64,000 nucleotides of DNA from UBA1447 sp964612185. GTDB taxonomy: Bacteria; Bacillota; Clostridia; Oscillospirales; Acutalibacteraceae. Location of the stretch: positions 43,113 through 107,112 of the forward strand of contig CAZTCR010000004.1 in the NCBI GenBank assembly GCA_964612185.1, written 5' to 3'. The notes under the pieces were generated by a model. That model worked only from the letters and a program-made list of their open reading frames with translations. It searched no databases and was not told the origin of the DNA. Each line of letters opens with the position of its first letter. The stretch's first letter is position 1. Positions 17,362 through 26,506 of the stretch are shown here, in pieces. The translations under genes were made by a program, and so were the position numbers.

Positions 17362-19530
17362 ATGCTATGTCATCTTGACGAGGTCCACCGTGTGTTAAAC
17401 GCCTTTTGCCAAACAGCAGGCATCGGGGCGATTTGCTTTGACGCGCAGCTCAACCTTGCCGGCTGCCGGCCGACCAAAACAATCGCCAGCGATTTGCTTT
17501 GCCTTGGCGCGGGAGAATTAACCCGTTTCGTGGCGGAAATAACGCAACAGCCGCCAGGCGGGCAGGCGGCTTATTACACCTATATTTTAAACGGCAATTT
17601 GGCCTGTCTGGTGGTCCCTGTCGCATCGGGGGACTTGTTCCTTGGTGCTTTTGTCACCCAGCCGGTATTTCTGAAAGCGCCTTCCGTGCAGGAAGCAGAC
17701 ACGCTGATTCGAAAAATCTCCCCCGCGCAAACCGACAGGGATGCGCTCAAAGCGATTATTAACCGGGTCCCCGTGCGGCATTTTGAAAAACTCGGCGCTT
17801 TTGGTGAAGTACTCGGCAGTCTGGCGCACAGTATCTTCAGCGGACTGACCTTTAAACCGGTACTCTGCGGGGAAACGGGCAACACGGACACCGGCAGCGC
17901 CGAACCGGACACGAACCCGGACAAAACCAACCTTGACGAGGCATTCCCGGTTCGGCAACTGCGGTTCACCGATTACCTCAGCCTCAAACAAGGGATTCAG
18001 GGCGGTGACACCGCCGCTGTTGACGATGCGGTCAATATCATTGCCAACGGCAGCAGCATGCCCACCCACCAATTGGACCGTAAAAATTATCTCCGCTCGC
18101 TCAAGGACAGCTATATCAAAGTCTGTGCCATGGCTTGCTATGCCGCCATAGAGGCCAACGCGCCATACTACAAAATGCTTGACCTGGCGGACGAGCATAT
18201 CCGGCAGATGGAAAAACTTGAAAACGCTTATCAGATATTCGACTTGATGAAGGCCACACTCATCGAGTTTACGCACGCCGTTAAGGTCAGCAGAATCCAG
18301 ACGCACTCCAAGGCAGTCCGGCAGACATTGAATTATATTGACGAGCATTTTGATGAAAAAATCACGCTTGAACTGCTCGCGGAGCATACGGGGCTGAGTA
18401 CCTTCTACCTTTCATCCCTAATCAAAAAAGAAACCGGACTTATCCTGACAGATAATGTCAACGCCGTACGGATTGAAAAAAGTAAAAGATTGCTGCTGGA
18501 CGAATCGCTCAATGTCATCGATGTCGCCCACCGGGTCGGATTCAGCTATCAAAACCATTTTTCCACGGTATTTAAAAAGTTCACCGGCATGACGCCGTCG
18601 GAATATGTGAAAGCCATGGCCAGGGGGCCGGAAACCAACGGCGGTGAAAAACGGGGCGACCGAACGATGGAAATCATCATTGAGCAATTGCGTAAAACGC
18701 TTGCCATGCTGCCGGAAATGTATGACGCCGCCCGTGTTGTAGACCCGCGTGCCAGTACATCTTGGGCACTCAAAACCGGGCAGGACGAAACCATGACAGA
18801 AACCTGCTTTGACTTTTGGCAGCGTGGCGCCAAATGCGAAAACTGTATCTCGCAAAAAGCATACCTCAGCGGCAGCGCCGCATTTAAAATCGAACCAAAA
18901 GGCGGCAGCACCTATATCGTCGCAGCAATCCCGAAAACCGTTAATAAATCCACCTATGTCATCGAAGTGCTAAAAAAAGTCGGCAGCAATTCAGATACCG
19001 GCCCGGACGCCAAGACCGCCGGCTCAATCACACCGGAGTTGTATACGCCCGGTTTCCCGTTTGTCGGCAACTATTATACCCGGCGTACGCTGGATAAAAA
19101 GCTGCGCGAATGGGTACGCCGCAGCAGGCTGGAAAACCGTCCCTTTTCCATCATACTTTCTCTGTGCGAAAACTATGCGGACGACGGCGTTTCCACCGCG
19201 GATTTGCACCGGGCGATTGTTGGGCGGCACGCGCAGAATCAAGCACTCTTTTTCGAGCCGGACAGCTGTTTTGTCGGCGTTTATACGGGGGACATATCGC
19301 TGCTCGCGCTGGGCGGTGCCGGGCAGGCGGAAGCCTGCCGGATTGCCGGGGCTATTGAAAACGAATTCAATAACATGGTCTTCAGCCCGGACGGGCAGGC
19401 AAGGTTTTATAAGTTCTGTTCCGGCGTGCAAACGCTCACCGACGACATAGCCGACGAACACGAGCTGGTCAGCCTTGCGCTCATGGAACTCAACGCGAAA
19501 ATTGAGGGCCGAACAAACAGCGGCAATTAA
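17362..19530 (+). CDS. AraC-family regulator with PocR sensor and degenerate GGDEF-like C-terminus
   Basis: A 722-residue protein. Residues 1-165 resemble the PocR ligand-binding domain (LDEVHRVLNAFCQTAG, then GNLACLVVPVASGDLFLGAF), which senses small organic ligands in related regulators. Residues 319-416 form a complete AraC-type double helix-turn-helix (LAEHTGLSTFYLSSLIKK, then IDVAHRVGFSYQNHFSTVFKK). Residues 435-550 contain a CFDFW and CENC module that I recall from clostridial diguanylate cyclases. From about 575 a GGDEF-like fold follows, but the signature is TGDIS (642-646), so cyclase activity is unlikely. It may instead read c-di-GMP or GTP. It is divergent from the matrix locus and is the most likely regulator of that locus (inference). 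Confidence 0.8.
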   Translation: MLCHLDEVHRVLNAFCQTAGIGAICFDAQLNLAGCRPTKTIASDLLCLGAGELTRFVAEITQQPPGGQAAYYTYILNGNLACLVVPVASGDLFLGAFVTQPVFLKAPSVQEADTLIRKISPAQTDRDALKAIINRVPVRHFEKLGAFGEVLGSLAHSIFSGLTFKPVLCGETGNTDTGSAEPDTNPDKTNLDEAFPVRQLRFTDYLSLKQGIQGGDTAAVDDAVNIIANGSSMPTHQLDRKNYLRSLKDSYIKVCAMACYAAIEANAPYYKMLDLADEHIRQMEKLENAYQIFDLMKATLIEFTHAVKVSRIQTHSKAVRQTLNYIDEHFDEKITLELLAEHTGLSTFYLSSLIKKETGLILTDNVNAVRIEKSKRLLLDESLNVIDVAHRVGFSYQNHFSTVFKKFTGMTPSEYVKAMARGPETNGGEKRGDRTMEIIIEQLRKTLAMLPEMYDAARVVDPRASTSWALKTGQDETMTETCFDFWQRGAKCENCISQKAYLSGSAAFKIEPKGGSTYIVAAIPKTVNKSTYVIEVLKKVGSNSDTGPDAKTAGSITPELYTPGFPFVGNYYTRRTLDKKLREWVRRSRLENRPFSIILSLCENYADDGVSTADLHRAIVGRHAQNQALFFEPDSCFVGVYTGDISLLALGGAGQAEACRIAGAIENEFNNMVFSPDGQARFYKFCSGVQTLTDDIADEHELVSLALMELNAKIEGRTNSGN

Positions 19531-19582
19531 ACGGCTGCCCCGGGCGGCACCGCCGGCAACATGCCCGGCAGACGGAGAACGC

Positions 19583-20299
19583 ATGACAACAAACCGCAAA
19601 CAGCAAATAACGGAAATCCTGCTTGTCGCGCTGCGCATCGCCGTCGCGGCAATTTTGTTCTTTCTTGCCGTGACGAACTACCGCCGGCTCACACAACTGG
19701 ATGTGCGGGCGGTTGTTTCGGCCGCTTCCGGCATCGGCATCGCCGCGGCGGCCGTCATTGGGATTTATCTGATCAAATCTGTTCTTTTTGTTGTGCCCGC
19801 TTCTATCATTTATATTTATACCGGCATGGCTTTTGACACGCCGCTCGCACTCGCGATCAATTTTGCCGGCATCGCGCTTGAAGTAACCGTTACCTTCTGG
19901 CTTGGCAGATTCCTCGGCGGCGGTTATGTTGAAAAAAAGATTCAGGGTAAAAAATGGGCCGGCAAACTCATGCAGGTTAAGGGGAAAAACAAAGCCTCTT
20001 TCCTGTTTGCTGTGCGCGTCCTGCCGGCCTTCCCAATTGATTTTGTGAGCCTGTTCCTGGGCGCGTCCGGCATCGGCTTTTTACCCTACTTTTTACTGTC
20101 GGTCGCGGGCATCATGCCGCGCGTTATTCTATTCACCATTCTTGGTGACGGACTCTATGATTACATTCCCATGGAACTGCTCGTCGGCGTTGCCGTTTCG
20201 AGCATCCCCGCGGCGCTTTTTGTGTGGCTTTTTCTGTACTTCAGGAAGAAAAGAAGAAACCGCAGGGAACCCGTGCCGCCGCCCGCCCGGCAGGAATGA
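19583..20299 (+). CDS. TVP38/TMEM64-family (DedA-like) membrane protein
   Basis: A 238-residue polytopic membrane protein. The ATG at 19583 has GGAG 6 bases upstream, and a longer frame overlapping the regulator gene is rejected. Hydrophobic segments lie at about 12-32, 45-75, 85-105, 140-165, 170-190 and 200-220. The stretch GRFLGGGYVEKKIQGKKW and the following RVLPAFPIDFVSLFLGASG match the SNARE-associated/VTT domain, which in relatives includes phospholipid scramblase or flippase activity. The tail is Arg- and Pro-rich. It begins 52 bases after the AraC regulator gene and probably shares its transcript. Confidence 0.85.
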   Translation: MTTNRKQQITEILLVALRIAVAAILFFLAVTNYRRLTQLDVRAVVSAASGIGIAAAAVIGIYLIKSVLFVVPASIIYIYTGMAFDTPLALAINFAGIALEVTVTFWLGRFLGGGYVEKKIQGKKWAGKLMQVKGKNKASFLFAVRVLPAFPIDFVSLFLGASGIGFLPYFLLSVAGIMPRVILFTILGDGLYDYIPMELLVGVAVSSIPAALFVWLFLYFRKKRRNRREPVPPPARQE

Positions 20300-20469
20300 A
20301 TCGTCCTCCATTGTTTTTCCCTCCAACAAATACCCGGTATGGTTCTTGTTGCTTAAAGGGTGTTCATCGGCACGGTTTTACCGCGGCTGTTCACCCCTTT
20401 CGAGATAAGCGGGCATTGACATCCGGTTGAATTTGTGATAATGTTTGGGTAGAGCAAATGCAAAAAAAT

Positions 20470-20549
20470 TGAATAGCAAACCTGCCGAAAGGCAGTGACG
20501 CAAAGCTATAGGGCCTAAAAACAGGATGTTTATGGCAGCCAGTTGCCGT
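20470..20549 (+). promoter_or_regulatory. Cyclic-di-GMP-I (GEMM-I) riboswitch aptamer
   Basis: The core motif is clear: GCAAACC at 20476-20482, a short stem capped by GAAA, GACGCAAAGC at 20497-20506, GGGCCTAA, a second stem, then GGCAGCC and GTTGCCG. This order and spacing match the GEMM-I aptamer, which binds cyclic di-GMP. The 3' arm CAGTTGCC (20540-20547) is exactly complementary to GGCAACTG (20602-20609), the first strand of the downstream terminator. The arm can therefore serve as an antiterminator. Since ligand binding would hold that arm in the aptamer, an OFF switch is predicted (inference). Confidence 0.93.
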
Positions 20550-20601
20550 TTTACAACGTTAAAGTAACAGTTTTTATTTAACTTGTAATATGCTATGTGA
20601 T

Positions 20602-20640
20602 GGCAACTGAATTTTTTCGGTTGCCGTTTTTTTGTTTTTT
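20602..20640 (+). terminator. Riboswitch expression-platform terminator
   Basis: GGCAACTG (20602-20609) pairs with CGGTTGCC (20618-20625), followed by a long T run. It stands only 17 bases before the GTG start of the CAP-domain gene and can be disrupted by pairing with the aptamer's 3' arm. Confidence 0.9.
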
Positions 20641-20656
20641 CAAGGGGAGCGAAGAA

Positions 20657-21607
20657 GTGAAAAATGAAGTTAACATCTTAAATACAACGCATGTCAAAAA
20701 GATTAAAACCGCTAAGGCAGTGATGCTCTGTGTGGTTTTTATTCCCTTTTTTGTTGTCAACGGCATTTTTATTGCAACAGGAACTTTTAATAGAAACAGA
20801 CTGTCCGGTGTGGTTGAAACAAGCGCCGGGATTGTGCAGACAAAACCCCCGGAATACACGGTCACCCCGCATGACAACAATGCGCTCGCCGCCGCTGAGG
20901 AAACCACAGCACACGCAAAAGAGGAGACGCCAACGCAAGAATCCGAGGTAACAGCCGCGGGAGAAAAAACACAGGGGACGGTATCTCATTTCCCAAGCAC
21001 CGAACCACCCACACAAACGGAACCGTTAACAACAGCAAAGCCGGCCGCAACGCAACCAAGCACGACAAAGCCGGTGACGACACGGCCGGCCACAACAAAA
21101 CCGGTGACGACACAGCCGGCTACAACGAAGCCGGCGACGACGCAGCCGGCCACAACAAAACCGGCGACCACGCAGCCGCCGCTCACAACAAAGCCGGCCG
21201 TCACCTTAAATACACTTTGTATTCATTTGGAGGCGGATGAACAGACGATGCTGACACTCATCAATCGGGAGAGAACAAACAGAGGCTTGCATCAATTGAC
21301 CCTTGATACCAGGCTGAGAACCGCGGCACGGGCAAAGAGTGAAGAAATGATCCTGTTGAATTACTTCGCCCATCAGTCACCGGTTTACGGCTCGCCTTTC
21401 GATATGATGGCGTATTTTGGGGTTGATTACACCAAAGCCGGGGAAAATATTGCCATGAACACTTGTGTTGAAAGCGCGCATGCCGCCCTGATGAATTCAG
21501 ACGCCCATCGGAAGGCCATCCTCAGCCCGGATTACACACACATCGGCATCGGCGCGTATCAGGGCGTTTCGGGGAAATATTATACGCAGATGTTTGCCCG
21601 TTACTGA
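20657..21607 (+). CDS. Secreted CAP (SCP/PR1-like) domain protein under riboswitch control
   Basis: A 316-residue protein. The start is a GTG at 20657 with GGGGAG upstream, which places it after the terminator; earlier in-frame ATGs lie inside the terminator. An N-terminal hydrophobic segment (about residues 21-42) anchors or exports it. Residues 60-195 are a Thr/Pro/Lys linker with repeats of the form TTKPATTQPA, typical of wall-spanning spacers. The C-terminal about 120 residues are a CAP domain: LINRERTNRGLHQLTLD, YFAHQSPVYG, KAGENIAM, SDAHRKAILSPDYTHIGIG. Its extracellular role is unknown; bacterial CAP proteins are proposed to act in cell-wall or surface interactions. The riboswitch ties its expression to c-di-GMP. 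Confidence 0.9.
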   Translation: MKNEVNILNTTHVKKIKTAKAVMLCVVFIPFFVVNGIFIATGTFNRNRLSGVVETSAGIVQTKPPEYTVTPHDNNALAAAEETTAHAKEETPTQESEVTAAGEKTQGTVSHFPSTEPPTQTEPLTTAKPAATQPSTTKPVTTRPATTKPVTTQPATTKPATTQPATTKPATTQPPLTTKPAVTLNTLCIHLEADEQTMLTLINRERTNRGLHQLTLDTRLRTAARAKSEEMILLNYFAHQSPVYGSPFDMMAYFGVDYTKAGENIAMNTCVESAHAALMNSDAHRKAILSPDYTHIGIGAYQGVSGKYYTQMFARY

Positions 21608-21634
21608 TACTGCCCTTTACGGCACAATTTAAGA

Positions 21635-21671
21635 AACTCCGCTATGTTTCAACACATAACGGAGTTTTTTT
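21635..21671 (+). terminator. Terminator after the CAP-domain gene
   Basis: AACTCCGCTATG pairs with CATAACGGAGTT around an 8-base loop, with one unpaired base in the stem, and ends in seven Ts. On the other strand the run is interrupted, so it is mainly a plus-strand terminator. Confidence 0.85.
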
Positions 21672-21702
21672 GTATGCTTGTTTCAATTTTACACGGCCTG
21701 TT

Positions 21703-21755
21703 TTCTTCTAACTTCTGACTTCTAACTTCCGCCTTCCGCCTTCTATCTTCCGTCT
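21703..21755. repeat. Short CTTCTAAC/CTTCCGCC tandem run
   Basis: Seven imperfect copies of a 7-8-base unit (CTTCTAA, CTTCTGA, CTTCTAA, CTTCCGC, CTTCCGC, CTTCTAT, CTTCCGT) fill the space directly before the GH16 stop codon. It is probably a slippage-derived simple repeat. Confidence 0.7.
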
Positions 21756-22741
21756 TATGATTCCGCCGGCTTTTTGTCGTAAACCCTTACATAATCCACC
21801 AAAAAATCAAGCGGGAAAATGCTGCTGTCGTTCTGGCTGATGTTGTCGTGGTCGCGCAGGAACGGAATAGGTTCACCGCCGATGCCGGTTTCCTGTGTTT
21901 GCCCCGCTACTTCCACGGACAGCAGTAAATACTGTTCCACCTGCGGCACCCAAACGCCGGTGAGGCGATCGGTTTCCACCCCGTTGATATACCAAATAAT
22001 CTCGTTTTCGTTCCACTCCAGCCCGTAGGTGTTGAATTCTGTATAAATGTTCTTGCCCGCGTAATGCCCGAGGATGACGCCCTTGCTGATGGTCCCGTCA
22101 TAGCCGTCATAACCGGTCGCCTGGTTTACGGCGTCGCGCCGGCGCTTCGTTTTCGCAGTGTAAAAGCCGGACTCAAACATATCAATTTCGCACCCGTTTG
22201 CCGCGCTGCCGGTCGGTGCCGCGAACATGCCCTCCGACAGCGTCCAAAATGCAGCCCACAGACCGATGCCGCCCGGGCAGATGCAGCGGCACTCATAATA
22301 GCCGTACTTTTTTTCAAACCGTTTGGCGGTACTGACCTCACCGGAATACCAACCCTCTTTGCCGGGCACATCATCCCGGTATTCGGTGCGAATTTTCAAA
22401 AACCCGTCTTCAATAAGAATTTGTTCCTTGTCCCAGTAACCACCGCGGCGGGGGGTTCTTGAATACCAGCTGCCCCATTTGGCGGGGTCCAGCGTTGTGC
22501 CTTCAAACTCATCCGACCATACGAGGTTCCACTCGGACAAATCGATGGCCTGCCCGCGCGGTTTTTGCGGCACTTGGAACATGATCGCGCCGAGGAGTTC
22601 GGCGATTAAAACCAGGGAGGCAATCAGCCGCGCGAGGGAAGCGGAAGATACCGGATAAAAAAGACCAAGCAGCGCTTTGCCCAGGCGTGTCCACATCACC
22701 TTTTCGCGGTAGGAAAACTTGTCGAGAATCTTGTTAATCAC
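21755..22741 (-). CDS. Membrane-anchored GH16 beta-glucanase-like hydrolase
   Basis: A 328-residue protein starting with GTG at 22741. The start overlaps the GH31 stop as GTGA, so translation is coupled. A hydrophobic segment at about 35-58 acts as anchor. WNLVWSDEFEGTTLDPAKW opens a GH16 fold, and EIDMFES supplies the catalytic E-x-D-x-x-E motif. FNTYGLEWNENEIIWYING is also typical. Family members cleave beta-1,3 or mixed-linkage glucans and other galactans. The catalytic domain would face outside if the N-terminal helix is a signal anchor. The exact substrate cannot be read from sequence. Confidence 0.9.
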   Translation of the reverse strand: MINKILDKFSYREKVMWTRLGKALLGLFYPVSSASLARLIASLVLIAELLGAIMFQVPQKPRGQAIDLSEWNLVWSDEFEGTTLDPAKWGSWYSRTPRRGGYWDKEQILIEDGFLKIRTEYRDDVPGKEGWYSGEVSTAKRFEKKYGYYECRCICPGGIGLWAAFWTLSEGMFAAPTGSAANGCEIDMFESGFYTAKTKRRRDAVNQATGYDGYDGTISKGVILGHYAGKNIYTEFNTYGLEWNENEIIWYINGVETDRLTGVWVPQVEQYLLLSVEVAGQTQETGIGGEPIPFLRDHDNISQNDSSIFPLDFLVDYVRVYDKKPAES

Positions 22742-25188
22742 TTTTCTTCCCCCTTCACATCATGGCCGGGTGTTTCCCGCTGAGCGTTGTCATCAAGGCT
22801 GGCCAGTAAGGCTTTTTTAACCGCGCGCGGCAGCGCCATTCTTCTGACGCGTCCCTCGCACTTGGCCAAATCTTTTTGAGAACGCACTTTTTTATACTGC
22901 CGGGATTTGCGCGCATTGCCCGCCTGCCAGCGTGAAAATATGTCCGCGATTCTTTCATGAGCCGGTGGATTTTTCCGCGGCCGGTACTCCGTTATTTCGA
23001 TGCGGATGCCGGCATCCGCGGCGATATTTTTCAGCTCGATTTCAAGCGGTTTTTCACTCAGATTTTCGCCGTCGCTGAAAAATTCATCCACGCGTTTTTC
23101 ATCAATAAAAACACTCAGGCTACCGACCCGCACAATGTCCTTGAAAACAACTTTTAAGTTCCGTTTTATCGGCAGCACACTCAGGTCCCCGTTGGCCGGA
23201 TGCACGGTGAAGGTCAGGACATGCGTCTGGCTGATTTCAAATGTTGTAACAGCTTGCCGGGCAGCAGCATCCCCGGTGCCGCAGTCTTCATACAGGTCAA
23301 ATTTGCCGTCACCGCGGAACACCCAGAGCTCCAGGTTGTCCGGGTTCTCCGCGGCATTGCCCTTGTCCCCGGACAAGGGGATAATCGCGCCCTGTTTCGC
23401 CAAAACGGGTATGGACGCGAGGTCCCTGTAAAGGGTCGCAAAGCGTTCGCCCTCGACCACCTCGCCGGTAAAAATATCCGTCCAACGCCCGGGCGGTATC
23501 CAAGCCTGCTCGTCTGCCATTTTAATTTTTCTGTCCGCTTTCGCAGTAACGGGAATCACCAGTAAACAGCTGCCGAACATGTATTCATTTTTGATTTGAT
23601 AGGCATTCTCATTCTCGGGGCAGCTGTAGTAGACCGGCTCGCACAGCGCGCGTCCCTCGCTGTGTGTGGTATAGTCCATCGTATACAGGTAAGGGATCAG
23701 TCTGTGCCTTAAAACCAGCTGCTGCTTGGCGATGTGTCGAATTTCCGCGGGATAGTGCCAAGGCTCTTTGCCGAGCAAATCATCCGAGGTGGAATGCAGG
23801 CGCATAACGGGTGAAAACACACCGAACTGCAGCCAGCGGATGTAGAGTTCATCGTCCCGCCTGCCGCGCTGGTGCCCGCCGATATCGTGGCTCCACCAGG
23901 TGTAACCCGTATTTGCGGCGGTTGCGGTAAAATACGGCTGAAACTTAAGTACATGCCAGTTGATAAAGGTGTCACCGGAGAAACCCAGCGGATAACGGTG
24001 GCTGCCGATACCCGCGTAACGCGACAAAATCAGCGGCAATTTTCCGCCGCGGGTGTTGTCTAAAAAGTGATAATGGTTAAGCACCCAAAGCGGGTCTAAC
24101 CCTTTCACATCCGACTTTTTACCCTGCTGCCAGTCAATCCACCAAAAATCAACACCCTCATCCTCATACGGGTGTAAAACGATATCAAAATAAGTGTTCC
24201 AAAAACCCGCGCTGCCGGCGGAGAATTTGACGGGTTGTTTGGTAGCCGGGTCCACACCGGTTGCAGCCGCCGCTTCCTCATACATATTTTCAAAAAATCG
24301 GATGCCGTCCGCGGGGTGCAGGTTAAGCGTTACGGCCAAATTTTTCGCATGGAGCGCGTCCAAAAACGCCCGGTAATCCGGAAACAGTTTTGTATTCCAG
24401 CTAAACCCGGTCCAGCCGCCGGTGCAAGTGTTTTCCACCATCATTTTCCGTTTGTATTTGGTGCCGAAACGGGCGTTTAAATCTGTCCAGTGCCAGTCCA
24501 TATCCACCGTGGCGACCGTGAGCGGAATCCCCTCGTCCTCAAAGCGCTGCATGAGTTCAAGATACTCGCGCTGCGTGTATGCCCGGTAACGGCTCCACCA
24601 AACGCCCAATGCATAACGGGGCACCAGCGGCACCGGCCCGGCGATTTGATAAAAGTCCCGGATACCCTGCCGGTAATCTCGACCGCAGGCAAAAATATAG
24701 CAGTCGCTTTCTTTAGTTATACGGGGAATAATCTCCCCGTTTTCAAGCAGTAAAAGCGATGCGCTGTCGTCATAAACGGCGACCCCCGACCGGGCAATCA
24801 GCCCGTTGCCAAGCGTGGCGGAACCGAGCGTGAAATCGAGCGTGCGCCGGGTACCTTTGAGGTTGTTTTTATTGGCGCATTTGACGGTTTCGGCGCTGCC
24901 GGCAAACTGAACACCCACAGCCTTTTTTGACGATTTGTTAAAGAAAAGCGAAACGCTTTCCGTGCGGATAATCAGGCTCTTTTTATCCTGCTCCGCCTCA
25001 AAGTCCACCGGTGCGGTATTCCGGTGCCAGATGCTTTGTGTCGGCAGGTCCTCAAACACATTTTTATTTGAAACTTCCACCCGGAACAGCCGCGGCGTGA
25101 GCACCGTGATACGGAAACCGTCCCCGGCAACGATATTGCCGGGGTTGCATTGGCCGTTTGTTTTGGCGGCAAGCGCGCTGTTGAGCAT
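22738..25188 (-). CDS. GH31 family alpha-glycosidase
   Basis: An 816-residue enzyme with GAGGT at good spacing before the ATG at 25188. The central barrel is clear: YALGVWWSRYRAY, TVATVDMDWHWTDLN, VTLNLHPADG, then WWIDWQQG with the nucleophilic Asp, FSGDTF with the likely acid/base region, and WWSHDIGGH. This is the motif order of GH31 alpha-glucosidases and alpha-xylosidases. No signal peptide is present, so it is cytoplasmic. The last about 85 residues (after EITEYRPRKN) are a highly basic extension (KSRQYKKVRSQKD, RGRVRR-like) not expected in the family. It is in an operon with the GH16 gene, suggesting joint glucan use. Confidence 0.9.
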   Translation of the reverse strand: MLNSALAAKTNGQCNPGNIVAGDGFRITVLTPRLFRVEVSNKNVFEDLPTQSIWHRNTAPVDFEAEQDKKSLIIRTESVSLFFNKSSKKAVGVQFAGSAETVKCANKNNLKGTRRTLDFTLGSATLGNGLIARSGVAVYDDSASLLLLENGEIIPRITKESDCYIFACGRDYRQGIRDFYQIAGPVPLVPRYALGVWWSRYRAYTQREYLELMQRFEDEGIPLTVATVDMDWHWTDLNARFGTKYKRKMMVENTCTGGWTGFSWNTKLFPDYRAFLDALHAKNLAVTLNLHPADGIRFFENMYEEAAAATGVDPATKQPVKFSAGSAGFWNTYFDIVLHPYEDEGVDFWWIDWQQGKKSDVKGLDPLWVLNHYHFLDNTRGGKLPLILSRYAGIGSHRYPLGFSGDTFINWHVLKFQPYFTATAANTGYTWWSHDIGGHQRGRRDDELYIRWLQFGVFSPVMRLHSTSDDLLGKEPWHYPAEIRHIAKQQLVLRHRLIPYLYTMDYTTHSEGRALCEPVYYSCPENENAYQIKNEYMFGSCLLVIPVTAKADRKIKMADEQAWIPPGRWTDIFTGEVVEGERFATLYRDLASIPVLAKQGAIIPLSGDKGNAAENPDNLELWVFRGDGKFDLYEDCGTGDAAARQAVTTFEISQTHVLTFTVHPANGDLSVLPIKRNLKVVFKDIVRVGSLSVFIDEKRVDEFFSDGENLSEKPLEIELKNIAADAGIRIEITEYRPRKNPPAHERIADIFSRWQAGNARKSRQYKKVRSQKDLAKCEGRVRRMALPRAVKKALLASLDDNAQRETPGHDVKGEEK

Positions 25189-25237
25189 AACTTGTACCTC
25201 GTAAGACGGTTGTATATTTTACCCGGGTTTACCCTGC

Positions 25238-26506
25238 TTATTTGATCGTTTCCATCCCCATAAGATCCCTGAGCACTTCGGGCACGGTCACGGTGCCGTC
25301 CGCGTTCTGGCAGTTTTCCAGAATCGCGGCTGTGGTGCGCCCGGCGGCGACGCCGGACCCGTTGAGGGTATGCACCAGGCGCGCTTTGTCTTTTTTATCT
25401 TGTTTGAACCGGATAGATGCCCGCCTTGCCTGGAAATCCTCAAAGTTGGAGCAAGAGGAAATCTCCACATATCGCCCGTAGGAAGGCATCCAGATTTCGA
25501 TATCGTAAGTTTTTGCGGAGGAAAAGCCGAGGTCGCCCGTGCTCAGCGCTACCACGCGGTAGGGCAGCCCCAGCATTTGCAGCACACGCTCCGCGTCCTT
25601 GGTGAGGCTTTCGAGTTCGTCATAGGAGGTGTCAGGGTCGGCAAATTTAACCAATTCCACTTTGTTGAATTGGTGCTGGCGGATGAGTCCCCTGGTGTCA
25701 CGCCCCGCACTGCCCGCTTCCGCGCGGAAACACGCGGAGTACGCGCAGTATTTAATCGGCAACAAGGCGCCGTCCAGTATGTCGTCCCGGTGCATATTGG
25801 TCACGGGTACTTCGGCGGTCGGAATTAAAAAGTAATCGTTGTTTGTTTTGAACGCGTCTTCCTCAAATTTCGGCAGCTGCCCGGTGCCGGTCATGGACGC
25901 GCGGTTGACCATAAACGGCGGAAAGATTTCGGTGTATCCGTTGGCACCGTGCGTGTTCAGGAAAAAGTTGACAATCGCGCGCTCCAGCTTCGCGCCCGCG
26001 CTTTTATAAAAATGGAAGCGCGCGCCCGTCACCTTCGCGGCTGTTTCAGGGTCCAGTATACCGAGCGCCGCGCCCAGTTCCCAATGGGGTTTGGGTTCAA
26101 AATCGAACACCCGCGGCTCACCCCAGCGGCGCACTTCAATATTATCGCTGTCGTCCCTGCCCATCGGCACGCTTTCGTGCGGCATGTTCGGGAATTCGAA
26201 CATCATCAGCTGCTGCCGGACTTCCAGGTCGGCGAGCTGTGTGTCATTGACCTTTATACTCTCTTTAAGCTGATTCATGCGTGTCATCAGCGCGCCGATA
26301 TCTCCGCCTTCTTTTTTGATGCGCGGTATGTCGCGGCTCGCAGCGTTTTGCTCCTGCTTCATGGCGTCCGTCGCGCTCATGAGTTCGCGGCGTTTGACAT
26401 CGATGGCAAGCACCTCGTCCACAAGCGCGTCCATGTCCTTGTTGCGGCTGCGCATGGCGGCCTTGACTTTTTCCGGTGTTTCCCGGATGCTTTTAATATC
26501 CAGCAT
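25238..26506 (-). CDS. serS: Seryl-tRNA synthetase
   Basis: A 422-residue class II aminoacyl-tRNA synthetase that charges tRNA-Ser. The N-terminal coiled-coil arm spans about 30-100, and motif 2 (FRAEAGSAGRDTRGLIRQHQF) and motif 3 (NGSGVAAGRTTAAILEN) are intact. AAGGGG lies upstream of the ATG. No T-box leader fits in the 100-base gap to parB. serS next to parAB is the order seen in many Bacillota near the origin. Confidence 0.97.
   Translation of the reverse strand: MLDIKSIRETPEKVKAAMRSRNKDMDALVDEVLAIDVKRRELMSATDAMKQEQNAASRDIPRIKKEGGDIGALMTRMNQLKESIKVNDTQLADLEVRQQLMMFEFPNMPHESVPMGRDDSDNIEVRRWGEPRVFDFEPKPHWELGAALGILDPETAAKVTGARFHFYKSAGAKLERAIVNFFLNTHGANGYTEIFPPFMVNRASMTGTGQLPKFEEDAFKTNNDYFLIPTAEVPVTNMHRDDILDGALLPIKYCAYSACFRAEAGSAGRDTRGLIRQHQFNKVELVKFADPDTSYDELESLTKDAERVLQMLGLPYRVVALSTGDLGFSSAKTYDIEIWMPSYGRYVEISSCSNFEDFQARRASIRFKQDKKDKARLVHTLNGSGVAAGRTTAAILENCQNADGTVTVPEVLRDLMGMETIK

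Noticed and set aside
17587..18387. A 266-residue minus-strand ORF
   Set aside because: It lies opposite the PocR/AraC gene and has no recognisable domain or ribosome site.
21000..21200. Minisatellite-like DNA repeat
   Set aside because: It is the coding sequence of the Thr-Lys-Pro linker in the CAP protein, so the periodicity reflects protein repeats.
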